Shown: positions 20,446-31,230 of the stretch, piece after piece | Layout of the letters: each line of letters opens with the position of its first letter | How positions within the stretch are numbered: position 1 is the first letter of the stretch | Source of the DNA: Blastobasis lacticolella | Lineage: Eukaryota; Arthropoda; Insecta; Lepidoptera; Blastobasidae | Direction of reading: 5' to 3' | Assembly: GCA_905147135.1 (NCBI GenBank) | Contig: LR990054.1 | Span: 13,925,001 to 13,989,000, forward strand | DNA: 64,000 nucleotides | Notes under the pieces: generated by a model | What the model was told of the DNA's origin: nothing | The model's database searches: none | What the model saw: the letters and a program-made list of their open reading frames with translations, nothing else | Made by a program: the position numbers and the translations under genes

Positions 20446-22147
20446 GAAGTCTCAGTCATTAAAATAAATGAAGTAGAGCTTTATGAAGAAGTTTAATACA
20501 AAGAAAATGCCTAAAGTAAAAGTGAAATTATCTATTTACTCTAAGTAAACTCTACTTCAATTAACATATATCCAACGTGCTTACCACTTATACCTTGCTA
20601 GAGTTCACAATATTTACGGCTGATATAAACGCACCTGACAGGTTTGAACCAATTCTAGGGTCCGAGGCCCGTAAAGATACCGGAGAATTACGTCTCCGCG
20701 GTTTAACTGCCTTAGATTTATCTTAGACCTTTGTTTTAAACTGATGCTGATCACCTGCCATATATTTCAATGTAAGTCATTACCCCTTGAACTTGATTGA
20801 AATTGTCAGTCAGACATAGAAGAAATTCTGCTTCAAGTTGCAAGAGATAAATAAATAATTTCCTTTAGCAACATCAGGTTGTTTCATTTCAATAAGAGCG
20901 TGTACAACACGTGTCACATTAGATAAACCAGTACGTCAAGCATATCTCGTGACAAGAATTGATCCTTCGAGCCGGATCGACAACAAAAGCGCGTCACCAT
21001 GTACCAACACAACTTACGGCTGCTTTGGAGGATTTAGATAAGGTTAGATGATAATGCAATCCTCGAAATCAGGTTTGGCATTTGTAAAGTTACCATTCTT
21101 GGCCGTTCGAGCGGTGCCAAGGCCAAAGAAACAGTGCTGAGGTCAACGCTCGGTGGATGACATAATACAATATGAGTCAGTTTAGAGCTACTGTTTTGAG
21201 CTTGCGGCGTTACTTTGTTGTTTGTAATGACTTTTTATGGTAATACGAATTTTGTATACCTACATTATAAGATATGTGGCCAATGCGTACACCGTATTTG
21301 TTTAGAACTTTGCAGAGAAACTGTCAGTTGCAAAAATAAAGTTGATTGTTTTCTCCTCGAGTTTTGTTGTTATATCACTAGTGATAAATTGACAGTTACG
21401 ATTGCGATCCAAGCGATTTAGTAATATTGCTTTTATAAGTTGATAAAGTAAACAGACACTTAAACTTAACTGTTATAGCTTATAGGAATTGACTTTCGAT
21501 TTTGGCTTGAGGCCCCAAAAGATTTTAATAATACCTTTAGAAGTCGTTTTGTCTAGATCCTTATCATTTTTTGAGGTATCTACTTTCTTTTTCTACGCTT
21601 TATCCATTTATCTATGATCTTAAGTACTTTTACTCTAGTATTATTCTAGAAAAGTATTTTAAACGGTGCAAATTCTGAAGAACAATTTAAAACATTTTGG
21701 TTGCACGAAAAAGCATTAAGAAACAGGATTCTTGCTGGAGTTATTATTCTAGTTTCTTTTCTATTTGAAAAACTTTTATGTTATTTGTACTAACATAAGA
21801 ACTACGCTGCCGAGAAGCCTTTACAAGACACTGATTCTACACAACCGGTCGTAACTCCACACTTTGTAGGGATGTCACTGACGATATATCGATTCACTTA
21901 CTGCTGCGATATATACGACCAATAGAGAAGATTAACAACCTTTATTGTATTAAAGGGCCAATCAAATTGATCGATGACTGAACTCTGTTATTGGACCGAG
22001 TATTAACCAAATGTGTTTAAAGTTGATTGATTTATGTTGTAATTAAATCAAAGGACAAAGTTAACAAAATTTATATGGTGATAAAAACAAATTATTGGTT
22101 TATTCGCTAGGCGCCCACTGTGTAAGGGTCCTCATTCCTAACTGATG
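20446..22147. other. no gene recognised
   Basis: Mostly AT-rich. 20990-21160 is GC-richer (GATCCTTCGAGCCGGATCGA, GCGTCACCATGTACC) without a usable open frame. No repeat placed. Confidence 0.45.
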
Positions 22148-22260
22148 TTATAAATGCGAAAGTAACTGTAAGTCTGTTTTGGCCTAAATTACTAAACAGA
22201 TTTGAATAAAATGGCAAGGAGATAGATGACAACACGGCGTAACCTAAATATATGCGGTCG
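22148..22260 (+). mobile_element. Helitron-like repeat, 5' portion
   Basis: TTATAAATGCGAAAGTAACT, CTAAATTACTAAACAGATTT and ATGGCAAGGAGATAGATGA follow the known order of the 5' part of the lepidopteran Helitron-like repeat. The 3' end is absent. Confidence 0.5.
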
Positions 22261-22392
22261 AATCTAACCTATCAACATTCAGTTACTTCACTGCGCTGCA
22301 AAAACAATGTCACGGCAGCTCAAATAAATAAAGCTAAAATTATTATTTTCTTGGAAGTGACTTTTTATAAAGTTTTGGCATTCTTGGAATTG

Positions 22393-22572
22393 GATTATGT
22401 ACATTAGTTGAATAATGTATACTGAATACTGTGAACTGTAATATCAATAAAGCAATCTGGTCGGATTCCCCTGATAGCAGGGGCACGGAGGTTAGATGGC
22501 AGTCGCTCCAAATTACTGGATCATGGTCTTGGCACACCATAACCGGGACATTAACGCCAAGATGATAATACT
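22393..22572 (+). mobile_element. SINE-A, 5'-truncated and internally deleted
   Basis: GGATTATGTACATTAGTTGA, CTGATAGCAGGGGCACGGAG, GGCAGTCGCTCCAAATTAC, CTGGATCATGGTC and CGGGACATTAACGCCAAGAT match the body and 3' end at 51651-52005. The tRNA-like head is gone. Confidence 0.75.
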
Positions 22573-23120
22573 CGAAATTGAAGTTTCCTATTAAAATTGA
22601 AACAATTAGGTTACAATATTATTTCTTTTGTATATTACATCCTCCCAATCCTAACCAGCTAGCCAATCTGGGACACCCTGCGAATATAAATTAAATCAAT
22701 TAGACCCGATTTCCCGACGCAATCCCTATCGGTAATTTGAGAAATGTGCTTAACGGTCTCCGTCGACGTCAGTCTGTCGTTTGTTATCGACATATCCCAT
22801 CGATAGGTTATCTGGCACATCTCTAGTTGCCAGACAGGTATTATTAGGTCTTCCTGATCTCGATTCGCTAACACGGCAATTGTGTGGCGGTTCAGTTTGA
22901 ACAGAGACAGCTCTCAGCCAATGGTACACTTTCTCACAGTGGTGTTAAATGGTGGTGGCCCTGTAGTGTTGTTGCACTCCGTTTTGAAGCTTTTTCTCAC
23001 AATTATGTGAGCGTTATCGATGGTGTGGGTTAATGGAGTTGTTTTCTGGTTTTGTTCTTGAACATTGAAAGCGGAGTCGATATCTGTTTTAAATAAGATG
23101 TTGGTGTTTATACAATAGGT
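22573..23120. other. no established gene
   Basis: 22640-22920 is CG-richer, with paired ATCGAC/GTCGAT-like motifs. Minus-strand frames of 71 and 85 codons (22659-22874, 22914-23171) have no recognisable domain. Confidence 0.4.
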
Positions 23121-23366
23121 ACTAGCCGTTCTCCGCGATTTTCGTCCGCACGCAGTTCGGATTTCTGTCAAAATTACAAAAACTCGAAAATCGTAATACT
23201 ATCTCGTGGGATTATATTTTTTTCGGGATAAAAATACCCTATGATACTCGAGAATAATGTGGCCACCTATTAGTAAAATAATTTTCAAAATCGGTCCAAT
23301 ACTTTCATTCAACATTCAAACTGATTGGTATTCAAAACGTTTCCTCTTTATAATATCAGTACAGAC
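23121..23366 (-). mobile_element. Helitron-like non-autonomous element, near complete
   Basis: On the minus strand it starts near CTGTACTGATATTATAAAG, keeps CCGATTTTGAAAATTATTTT and TACTCGAGT/ATCATAGGGTATTTTTATCC-type blocks, and ends CGGACGAAAATCGCGGAG then AACGGCTAGT. The CTAGT terminus with no inverted terminal repeats or target duplication is the hallmark of Helitrons. The length (about 245 bp) fits the small non-autonomous lepidopteran class. Assignment is from memory of the family. Confidence 0.6.
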
Positions 23367-24482
23367 TGTTTGTTACGTTCTACTCTCAAACTATCAACTT
23401 CAAACTAAATAGTACGTTCAAGGGTGTCTTTGGAAACGCGCAACGTCTACCGAACAAGTCCAAAGCACAAGGAACCGTGTGGTTTACTTTTTCCAGTAGT
23501 GACAATGTGTTTTAAAATTTAAGGTAACGGCACCGTAAGACATTTATATGAATCTCAATTTATGTTCTTGTCTCAACAATTAATTTAACAATTTATGTTC
23601 CATATCAAAGCAGTAAAGTGTAATTCCGCCCTACATTGAAAAGCACTTGTCATTGAGGAAGTAAACATAACTCCGTGTCTTATATCTACCTTATAAGCTA
23701 GTATGAACATTTCCTCAGATCACATATGGCAAAGCATTCACAACTCATTAAGCATAAAGCAAAATTGCTCATAAGCGACTATAAAATAAGCACTTTAGTA
23801 CAAACCGGGACATTTAAGATGCTATTTAAATGCAAAACTGATGAAAATCGATACTTGATATCTTTCCCGCGATTACGTAGTGCTTGATAAATAAATAAGT
23901 CAATGTAATTACAATTCTGCTTCTTACAATGTTTACACTAACTACAGTAACGAGGTATTGAGTAATGCACTGGCGGGGACTTTTATTGATATTTTATTAT
24001 ATATCGTAATACAATTTAATCGACAATACAAAAGAATCTACGAGAATATGGAGACTTATATTTCATTCATGGTATAATTTAAACTTAAAAATCAAACTAA
24101 AATGTATTCTAACTGTTACTAATGGTTCCAGACCGATGTCCGAAGTCGATAAACTAGGCACTTCTTCATATTGCATGGCGACTTTTGTATTTATAAAAGT
24201 TTTAATGTTCCCACACCGGAAGATTCGAAATATTTACAAAAGTTTATCAATACCGGTAAGGAAGCACCTTCCAGAATTGTCACTGTGAAAATGCCGTCCG
24301 AGTATAATACTATTTCAATGAGAGTTTATACACTAACTCTATCCAAATTTTGTATGGCCCGCTATCTTGAAGAAATCAAACTAATTTTGGGTGTTACGTA
24401 TGTTCTGAATATTACGCTTCTTCTTAGCATGTCAATGACGTACACTAAACATACTGGCCCAATACTTAGACTGTACTTAGTA
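23367..24482. other. no gene recognised
   Basis: AT-rich. A 105-codon frame at 24171-24488 has no domain and looks like noise. Confidence 0.45.
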
Positions 24483-24637
24483 CTGTGACATTAACAGCAC
24501 TGTCGGTGGCTATCATCAGATCCTCCTTCGTGCAGGTGTTTGGGCACTTAGGACACGATAAGATGTGTGATATGTTGGGACAGCATCGCTTGCACAGTTT
24601 GCGTCGGAGCCACCCGAAAGTCACCATCTGACCATGT
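24483..24637 (-). pseudogene. probable LINE ORF2 C-terminal zinc-knuckle fragment
   Basis: The minus-strand frame reads HGQMVTFGWLRRKLCKRCCP, then NISHILSCPKCPNTCTKEDL, then MIATDSAVNV. A C..C....HIL.CP segment just before the C-terminus is typical of RNase-H-bearing non-LTR retrotransposons. The clade cannot be named. About 50 codons are open without a stop. Confidence 0.4.
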
Positions 24638-25677
24638 TTTTCTTGCTGCGGCCGGTGCCTTTTAAGCTTTTATATATATTAAATTTTATATATTATGTCC
24701 GAAGCCTATTTAAAGACTTTCATGCCGGCCATGGTAATTCTTGTCCAGGGGGAAAGCTCTCGGAGGGTGGGACAAGCATGATTTTAACCTTTATTCTTTT
24801 AGCCTTCCTTTTTTAAATAAACGAATAAACCCAAAATTCATGCTTCCAAGTCTCATAGTAATTCTTTAACAGTGATTCACCGCAACATAAACAGCTTTAA
24901 CTGCGCAGTAAACATAATAATCTCAGAGCAAAAAATGTTATCGTCAAGGCAACATGCGTAAGTGTCTATCTTGTTAGATGTATAACATATACGTATTTTT
25001 AAATTACATATTTATTTTATACCTATTGCGATCTTAAATAATTGTGTGCTAAAACATGTACAAAATTATTTAACATCGCATTATTTAAATGAAAAAGTTT
25101 AAAATTTAATTGAAAACTTTTACAACAACATAGTACTTAATTGAACCACCTACTAACTAGTAATATTTGAACGGTAATATAATACTTAATTTAAATGTAA
25201 AATAATTATTTATGTAGCAAATAATCGTTTCCTTACAGGTAACAATGACAATTTCTAATTGTTATAAATAAAATACTTGACTACCTAACAGCTAAATGTA
25301 AAAAACACCAGACGAGTTTTATTCTTCTTTATTCTTGAGTTTTAGACTTCACAGCATTTGTTCCAAGCTCTACCCATGCGATCAAGTCTCAAACACATTA
25401 TGTAAATTGTACGACGTACAGTAGCAGTTTTATGAAGCTTATGGGCTAATAATTTGAGGTATTTATTTACTCCAACGCCCGTATTGTAACCATAATAAGC
25501 TTAGTAATCCCGTATGAAAATGCTGTTATTAAATTGGCTCCTTCCTGTGTTAAGTCTTGATAATAAATTGTACAATAATTTGTTCCTTTCGATAATTTTC
25601 CGTCACTGTATTTAATCTGACTTAATGAGACTTCTGGTTTATGTACGTTCCCCTTTGAAATGTATCCTTATATCTAA
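24638..25677. other. no gene recognised
   Basis: Very AT-rich. TTTCCTTACAG at 25229-25239 is a good acceptor-like site, but only ten codons follow before a stop. Confidence 0.5.
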
Positions 25678-25789
25678 CACTAGTGGACCCGGCGTGACAC
25701 TACCCTACCTCTACCAATAACCTACTCTACACCTACTTTAACCCTACCTACCCTTTTTTCCTTGCATATAAACCTTACTCCTAGACCTG
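25678..25789 (+). repeat. REP-CTAG repeat, 3'-truncated
   Basis: CACTAGTGGACCCGGCGTGA, then C/T-rich ACCTACTTTAACCCTACC and CATATAAACCTTACTCCTAG. The first 20 bases are identical to 3361-3380. It stops where the LINE-X fragment begins. Confidence 0.65.
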
Positions 25790-25796
25790 TTACCTC

Positions 25797-25972
25797 CCGC
25801 CATTTGGCCCAAGCAGTGGATATTCGGGCCTTGACTTCGCCATCGATGTCCGCGGTTGAGCTAAGCACAGGTCCCAAGTATCTGACCTGATCCACTTGAC
25901 TTCCTCATCGCCTATGTGCACAGATAGGGGATCAGCACTGTTGCAGGCCATGTACTCTGTCTGTAGACAGCT
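25797..25972 (-). pseudogene. LINE-X: non-LTR reverse transcriptase fragment, frameshifted
   Basis: The minus strand reads EYMACNSADPLSVHIGDEEV, then after a one-base shift DQVRYLGPVLSSTADIDGEV and KARISTAWAKWREVTG. The order TEY..C......I........FRYLGS.L...G.ID.DV..RI..AW.KWR..TG is the region just downstream of the RT palm in insect endonuclease/RT LINEs. The 27806-27967 fragment is the far C-terminus of the same kind of ORF on the opposite strand. Confidence 0.7.
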
Positions 25973-26098
25973 AAAATCCCGTCAAAATCTTTCCAAAAGT
26001 ACCTACGCCAAATAATTAATATAATTTAATTCGCTTTTTATTACTTTCGTCTTTATTACGGTGCAATAAAAAGTAACGAACAAGCAGATAAATAAAAG

Positions 26099-26160
26099 CA
26101 GTCGTCGCCCGCGATATCACGTCCGCGACATTTTTCCGTATCGCATTACTCTACATACAT
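26099..26160 (-). mobile_element. Helitron-like 3'-terminal scrap
   Basis: GTCGTCGCCCGCGATATCAC then GTCCGCGACATTTTTCCG resembles the inverted CGCGGGCAAC end of the Helitron-like family. Short and diverged. Confidence 0.35.
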
Positions 26161-27048
26161 TGCTGGGCGTCCGACTTTGTTCGCTTTCTTTAGGGCTACC
26201 ACTTGATGATGATACCTAATGGTACTTACTTTTATGACTTTGTACATATGATTTAGATTTCATTTATTTCCCAAAAATAAATACAATTTCATTATTATCA
26301 TATTCAATATGTCAAAAATGTTTTTTCATTTAGGGGTCGTCAGTCTGTCTGTCTATTTGCTACGTTTAGACGGAACTGTAGTCCAGGTTTATTGTAAATA
26401 GTCTAAGCAATCAAAGTCGCAGTATTTATGCCTCATGAAAAAGAAAGTTTGAAAATTAACACTCGATGGAATTATTATAAAATAATTAAAAATTTAGTTT
26501 AATGGATATCTTAATATAATATAAATCTTATCTGTAAAAATCCAAGAGTTGCGGGCAGAGAAAAAAAAATCTGATAGAATAAAACATTTTTTTTTCTATG
26601 ATGTCAAATCTGTAAGCCTATAATGGTTGTTAGAAGCTTGTATTGACCTAACCATTGGGCGTACCGACCAGTTTCTGGACAGCACTTGCAGCTTTTTGGT
26701 ACAAATTTAGTAATATCCTTCCCTCTACAATACCTCCCAACTCTCCTTTATCAGGTAAGAGACTGCTCCTAAATAGCTATATCCCTTACTTTATCTTATA
26801 CAAAAATTTTCGAGAAACAACCCTAACGCCGCCGGAGATACTTTTTCTTAACGAAACAAAAAAATACGCGTCCATTTTATTGGTACGCGTCCGTAGTACA
26901 TTTCGTTTCCTGGTAGCGGGTCTTTATAACTGGATATCTCCTTACTACAGTTTGTATTACACAGTCTGCAGTGACACGTAAGCAGATGAAAGCAGATTGT
27001 AGGTTTTTGATGTGACGTTATTTCATGTTGTGCAGTGCATACATATTC
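26161..27048. other. no established gene
   Basis: A 108-codon frame at 26655-26981 is the largest here, but it is hydrophobic, lacks a domain and contains a donor-like AG/GTAAGA at 26754/26755. TACGCGTCC occurs twice within 25 bases near 26866-26890. No call. Confidence 0.35.
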
Positions 27049-27183
27049 GAGGACCTGAGTAGGTCAGTGGCCAGTATGCCGTTCTGACACAGTAGAATTG
27101 GGGTTCAATTCCCGGGCAGAAATTAAAGTGATGAATTTTAATATTGCTTAGTGTGGAGCTAGATAACACTGTGTGAAAGTCCT
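27049..27183 (+). mobile_element. SINE-B, internally deleted, intact B box
   Basis: Starts GAGGACCTGAGTAGGTCAG and has an A-box-like TAGGTCAGTGG (27060-27070). It has a perfect B box, GGTTCAATTCC (27102-27112), then CCGGGCAGAAATTAAAGTG. It ends GAGCTAGATAACACTGTGTG. Compared with 2900-3140 about 100 bp of the body is missing. Confidence 0.65.
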
Positions 27184-27317
27184 ACTGTTTGTATTTAGTG
27201 TACGTGTATATTGCAGCAAGGTTGTTGGGGTCAACACTGTGCTGTTTGTTTTTGAATAAAAACTATACAGCGGCGAACAAAGATAAATATACTACAATCG
27301 AATTCCAACATATTTTA

Positions 27318-27583
27318 CCCTTGACGAAAAAAGGGGGGTGTTATGAGTTTGACGTGTATCTGTGTATGTACGTTGGCTTTGTCTATCTGTGTGTCTGTCG
27401 GTGGCATCGTAAGTCACGAACGGATGGACCGATTATGATGCTAATTTCTCAGTTTGAAAGCCAGTTTGATCAAGACGGTCCTTACCTTTGTTTCATTAAA
27501 ATCGGTTTAGTAATTTAGAAAATATTTGAGTATATTTAAACTTGGTCGGGGGTTACCGGACTTTTTCTGCCGGTTAGGTTATT
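27318..27583 (+). repeat. REP-E, full-length copy
   Basis: Begins CCCTTGACGAAAAAAGGG, continues GGTGTTATGAGTTTGACGTG, GTCTGTCGGTGGCATCGTAA, ACGAACGGATGGACCGATTA and ATTAAAATCGGTTTAGTAAT, and ends CTTGGTCGGGGGTTACCGG then CTGCCGGTTAGGTTATT. The same start and end are at 50466-50732 (inverted). The 109-codon frame through it is not conserved in the other copies, so it is not a gene. Confidence 0.75.
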
Positions 27584-27805
27584 GAGCTCTACATTGCTAT
27601 ATTACGCTCACGTCAAGATTATCTTTACACGAGGAGAGGGAGGACTGTACCTAGCAGAGTTATTAGAGGTTCATAAATAAAGATGATTTACAATTAACTT
27701 ATTAAGACAGTCAGTTTTCTCGTGACCACGGTGGGTGAAACGTCGGGAAAACAAATCGAAAAGGTACGTTCGCGTGTAAGTCCTGTCTAATCTAATAATA
27801 AACTT
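27584..27805. other. no gene recognised
   Basis: CGGTGGGTGAAACGTCGGGA (about 27729-27748) is a phrase I know as repetitive in Lepidoptera, but no family can be assigned here. Confidence 0.35.
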
Positions 27806-27967
27806 ATGAAGAGTATCAAAATAAGAAAACTACAATACCTAGGGCACATAATGCGAAATGACAACAACCCTTTGCTGCAATCCAGTGTAAAATACAAGGC
27901 CGCAGACTACCTGGCCGAAGACAGGATATCCTGGCTGACAAATCTCCAGAGACTGGTTATACGATAG
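27806..27967 (+). pseudogene. LINE-X ORF2 C-terminal fragment, still open
   Basis: The frame reads MKSIKIRKLQYLGHIMRND, then NNPLLQSSVKYKAADYLAED, then RISWLTNLQRLVIR and stop. The family pattern is K.RKLEYLGHIMRN...LLQ.I..GK..G.RG.GRRRISWL.NLR.W. The GRRR step has decayed to LAEDR. Fifty-three codons remain without a stop. It is 5'-truncated and has no other part of the LINE attached. Confidence 0.75.
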
Positions 27968-28723
27968 CCGTACTCATCCCAAACCCATAAGAAGCCATAA
28001 GAAGAAGACAATTAACTTTATTGGGCCAAACGGTTCTACGCTAAGAATATATTATAAACATTTGTCCTATTAGTTGGATATTACGACCTAGAACAATTAA
28101 CCTATAAAAAAAGCAATAGGATTAAAAAATTGAAGTTTGGCAAATTTCCACTCAACCTTGGAAGAACGGATCTTTCTAATATTCGTTAAACAATTCTGTA
28201 AAACATAGTCGCAAATTAGGGTCATGCACACGATTCGATGTAAAAGCTGTCAATTTATATTAGTGACTCTTGAGTAAGTACTTAATGCTGTTGCCGATAG
28301 TCATTAAATTCCGTATAGGTACAGCATGCCCACTTGGGAAATGATATATTCATCGATATTACTATAAACCTAAATACATAACTCATATTGTGTGTTTGTT
28401 GTGAAATTTACGTTTAACGATAGTGGCTGAGTTGAGAAATACTTTTATATTGACGTTAATACATAAATATCCGCAAACCGATCACAAGTTAATCTGGTTA
28501 TTTTAGATTACATACTGTGATTTTAGTGCCTGCATTTGAAAGGTATTGCGAATAGGACGAATTAGATTTTGAAACTCGCAAAATACTCATAAATAAATAT
28601 CTTCATGGCGCTGTATTCCTAAACAGAAGAAGGAAATTTTGGATTTTTTTTGGTTTGGTTTAAAATTTGCGGTATTACGTATTTTTGGCGATTACTTGAG
28701 ACAACTTGAGTGCTCTCTATCCT
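27968..28723. other. no gene recognised
   Basis: AT-rich, nothing placed. Confidence 0.5.
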
Positions 28724-28905
28724 TAATTTTGTTAATAATTAATAAAATAATTTGGTAAATAATTAATAAAGTAATAAATAAATTAATATTAGTAATAATT
28801 AATAAATTAATTTGGTTAATTTTTAATAAATTAATTATGTTAATGAGTAATACATTCAGTTGGTTAATAATTAATGAATTAATTTTGTTAATCTTATTTT
28901 TGTGA
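28724..28905. repeat. AT-only degenerate tandem repeat
   Basis: Repeated TTAATAATTAATAAA and TTAATTTGGTTAAT blocks, unit roughly 30-35 bp, five or so imperfect units. The 72-codon minus-strand frame (Ile/Asn/Leu repeats) is a translation of this repeat and not a gene. Confidence 0.75.
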
Positions 28906-28950
28906 ATCAATCAGGTTTAACAACTTAATTAGTCCTATTTAGTAGGTACA

Positions 28951-29022
28951 GTACAGTCAACTGCATACGGAATGGATCCTTCTAGCACACATGTTTATGG
29001 TAGGGGGTCCTGCTGACTGTAC
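28951..29022 (+). mobile_element. 72-bp palindromic mini-element
   Basis: Starts GTACAGTCAACTGCATACGG and ends CTGCTGACTGTAC, so its ends are inverted repeats of about 12 bases. Its first 29 bases agree at about 25 positions with the inverted element at 11589-11652. No coding capacity. Confidence 0.55.
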
Positions 29023-29089
29023 TGCTGGCTGACATCTTACGTCATCGTCATTATAATACTGTGTGAACCCCACATCTAGTGGTAATGAA

Positions 29090-29211
29090 CCTCTCCATGT
29101 CTGGTATTGCCATTATCTCACTTGACGCGCGGATTGCAGATGGCAGTGTCGAAAACACTACATAAACCGCTGTAGCCGATCTAAGACATTAGTCGCCTAC
29201 GCTACACCCTC
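29090..29211 (-). mobile_element. REP-ATG, internally deleted
   Basis: GGTATTGCCATTATCTCACT, GCGCGGATTGCAGATGGCAG and ACATTAGTCGCCTACGCTAC match family blocks in order, but the segment between them and the tail are missing. Confidence 0.5.
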
Positions 29212-29467
29212 AACTAAATGTAGTTGCTGCTCCACCAGTAAAGCCAACGACACGTTTCGCTGCATCTCGCTCCGGCCATCGAGTATCGATATCGCTTATT
29301 ATGTCCTCGGGCTCAACACTAGTCGATGTTTGGAGGCGGGGTTGACAAGCGATGGCTGGCTTTAAATAAGCTACATGGCTATTTACTCCCGATATGTAGG
29401 CCGCTACTTCGGTGTTCCACAGATTATTCGATACCATGTATAAAAGCGAAATCTTATTAGTGGGCAA
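29210..29467 (-). CDS. coding-like 85-codon frame, perhaps transposon-derived
   Basis: The peptide includes WNTEVAAYISGVNSHVAYLK, SVEPEDIISDIDTRWPERDA and AKRVVGFTGGAAT. It is acidic/basic balanced and unlike AT-rich noise, and it sits directly upstream (in sense) of the REP-ATG fragment, so it may be coding sequence of the parent element or an unrelated retroelement Gag-like piece. I do not recognise a family. Confidence 0.25.
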   Translation of the reverse strand: MPTNKISLLYMVSNNLWNTEVAAYISGVNSHVAYLKPAIACQPRLQTSTSVEPEDIISDIDTRWPERDAAKRVVGFTGGAATTFS

Positions 29468-29740
29468 CGGTATATTGTACAGATGCTTGTCTGGCGTGGG
29501 GAGGTGTTTGCTTGCATTAATAAGCTGATGTAGGTAGATAGCTGCGTAAAGATGTTGATCAATGGCTTCCTTTGTTGTTATAGCTGTCTGTTCTTTCTAA
29601 TCGAGTCCTACACTAGTTGGGAACAGGCTTTCTTCTTACAAATCCTAGTGACTCTACTCTTTTTCTTCTTTCTCTTAAGAGTAGGACCTACGCCTACGCC
29701 GTTATTAAGGTTCACTTAATTTTTGCTTATAATGTAAACC

Positions 29741-29787
29741 TGCATCCAGTCCTTACCGGCCTTACTGCATCCAGTCCTTACCGGCCA
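29741..29787. repeat. 25-bp tandem duplication
   Basis: TGCATCCAGTCCTTACCGGC plus CTTAC is followed at once by a second TGCATCCAGTCCTTACCGGC. The two copies are identical over 22 bases, so the duplication is recent. Confidence 0.9.
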
Positions 29788-29889
29788 ATCGGGTCAGATC
29801 GTCAATCCCTTTAGACGGTTGTCTTCTACCATTCCTACTATTTGGTGAGATACTATATCATCGCTTTTCACGAATCATCATCATCTTCA

Positions 29890-29932
29890 CCATAATGTCC
29901 CGGTTGTGCTCTCACGCACGAGGTACAAAACT
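29890..29932 (-). mobile_element. SINE-A 3'-end scrap
   Basis: CATAATGTCCCGGTTGTGCT then CTCACGCACGAG is the inverted 3' end of SINE-A (GAGAGCACAACC...GGACATTAACG). Confidence 0.6.
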
Positions 29933-31147
29933 CTGAAAATTATTCTAATATATTTTCTTGATGTAAACAGAGCAATTCTTCAGAATGAAGAGCATTCTTC
30001 CGTTATTCTGTCTTTAGTTCCCAAAGATTAGAACTGTATCTAACTGCTTCTATAATAAACCAAAAAATAACCAGGGTCGAAACCGTTGGTCATTATATCG
30101 ACCACAAATCATTAGTACCGACACAAATAGCTACGTACAATCGTATATCCACTATCTATTTGTACCTATAACCAAACAAACAAGCCGGTAACATTATTAC
30201 GGGCCGGAAAGCGTAGGTGCGATCTTACTAATGAAGTAATGACATAATTAATGCCTTTCATCAAAATATACCATTAAGCCTCTGGAGCGAGACGCATGAA
30301 ATTACTCGGTCACGATCCAGCTATAAATTTGATTATTGTGACATTACATTCTAGTAAGCGAATAGGTGTTGGCTGTTGACATTTTAATTTATTTGGTTTT
30401 AATTTGGCGCATTTGAATATGGAAGCGATATTTCATCTTCCAATTATGAGTAGAAGTATTTGTCATTTCTTGACCGTCGATATAGAAAGAAAGGTGTTGA
30501 TGTTAGTTTGTCTATAGCTTTGAATAGATTCGATGAGTCCCATTTCACATTTATTTATTGATAGCTACTTCCATTGAGATGGTACTTTGTCTCATTTCAT
30601 CGATTTGAGAGAACTTCAAGTGATAGCAGATTTAGTTAGCTAAAAATTTAAATAACTATGACACATATTATAATTTAGAATAGCTTACTGTAACAAAAAC
30701 GATCTGTATTATTAGTTGGTTATGTTCCTATTGGTAAATATTGAATTCCATTTCATTCAAGCATAAAGCAACAAAAAAATGCGACAACTATACTCTCTTA
30801 TTACTTATATTCTATATTTATAGTCTCTTCAGTTCTAATAGTAGCATACCAGTCCAACGGTATTGTACTCGTGAACACAACATTGTAGCAAGAACTAGAC
30901 CCTAGACATCCTATATCTAGATATACACCCTATCTGTTCCTATCTCTAACTCCCAGTATCACTTTCACAATTGGAAACAATGTAAGTACTTGACTACATG
31001 GGGTGTTAAAATCGACGGGACACCGGTGATTTACACCAAGCAGTTACGTAAAACATGGTTACAGCAAGTGTCAATTACCAAGGGACATGTACTGATTTGT
31101 TCTCCAGTTCCTCGTTTGTGCAAAGTATTGTTTTGCTGGTTCTTGCT
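29933..31147. other. no gene recognised
   Basis: AT-rich. Frame 30990-31238 carries no domain and contains the left arm of the inverted repeat at 31148-31230. Confidence 0.45.
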
Positions 31148-31230
31148 CCAATTTGTCGGTCGGTGCTGGTATTTTGTAATAATGAATTGCTACAATGAGT
31201 TAATTTATTTGGTTACGACCGACAAATTGG
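31148..31230. repeat. perfect inverted repeat, 15-bp arms
   Basis: CCAATTTGTCGGTCG at 31148-31162 and its exact reverse complement at 31216-31230, separated by 53 bases that include TAATGAATTGCTACAATGAG. Confidence 0.85.

Noticed and set aside
26655..26981. 108-codon plus-strand frame
   Set aside because: Hydrophobic, no domain; an internal donor-like site with no matching acceptor.
27060..27125. tRNA gene
   Set aside because: Perfect B box, but part of SINE-B; no convincing acceptor stem.
27189..27518. 109-codon plus-strand frame
   Set aside because: It runs through a REP-E copy, and the frame is not kept in the other REP-E copies.
28692..28910. 72-codon Ile/Asn-repeat protein
   Set aside because: Pure translation of an AT tandem repeat.
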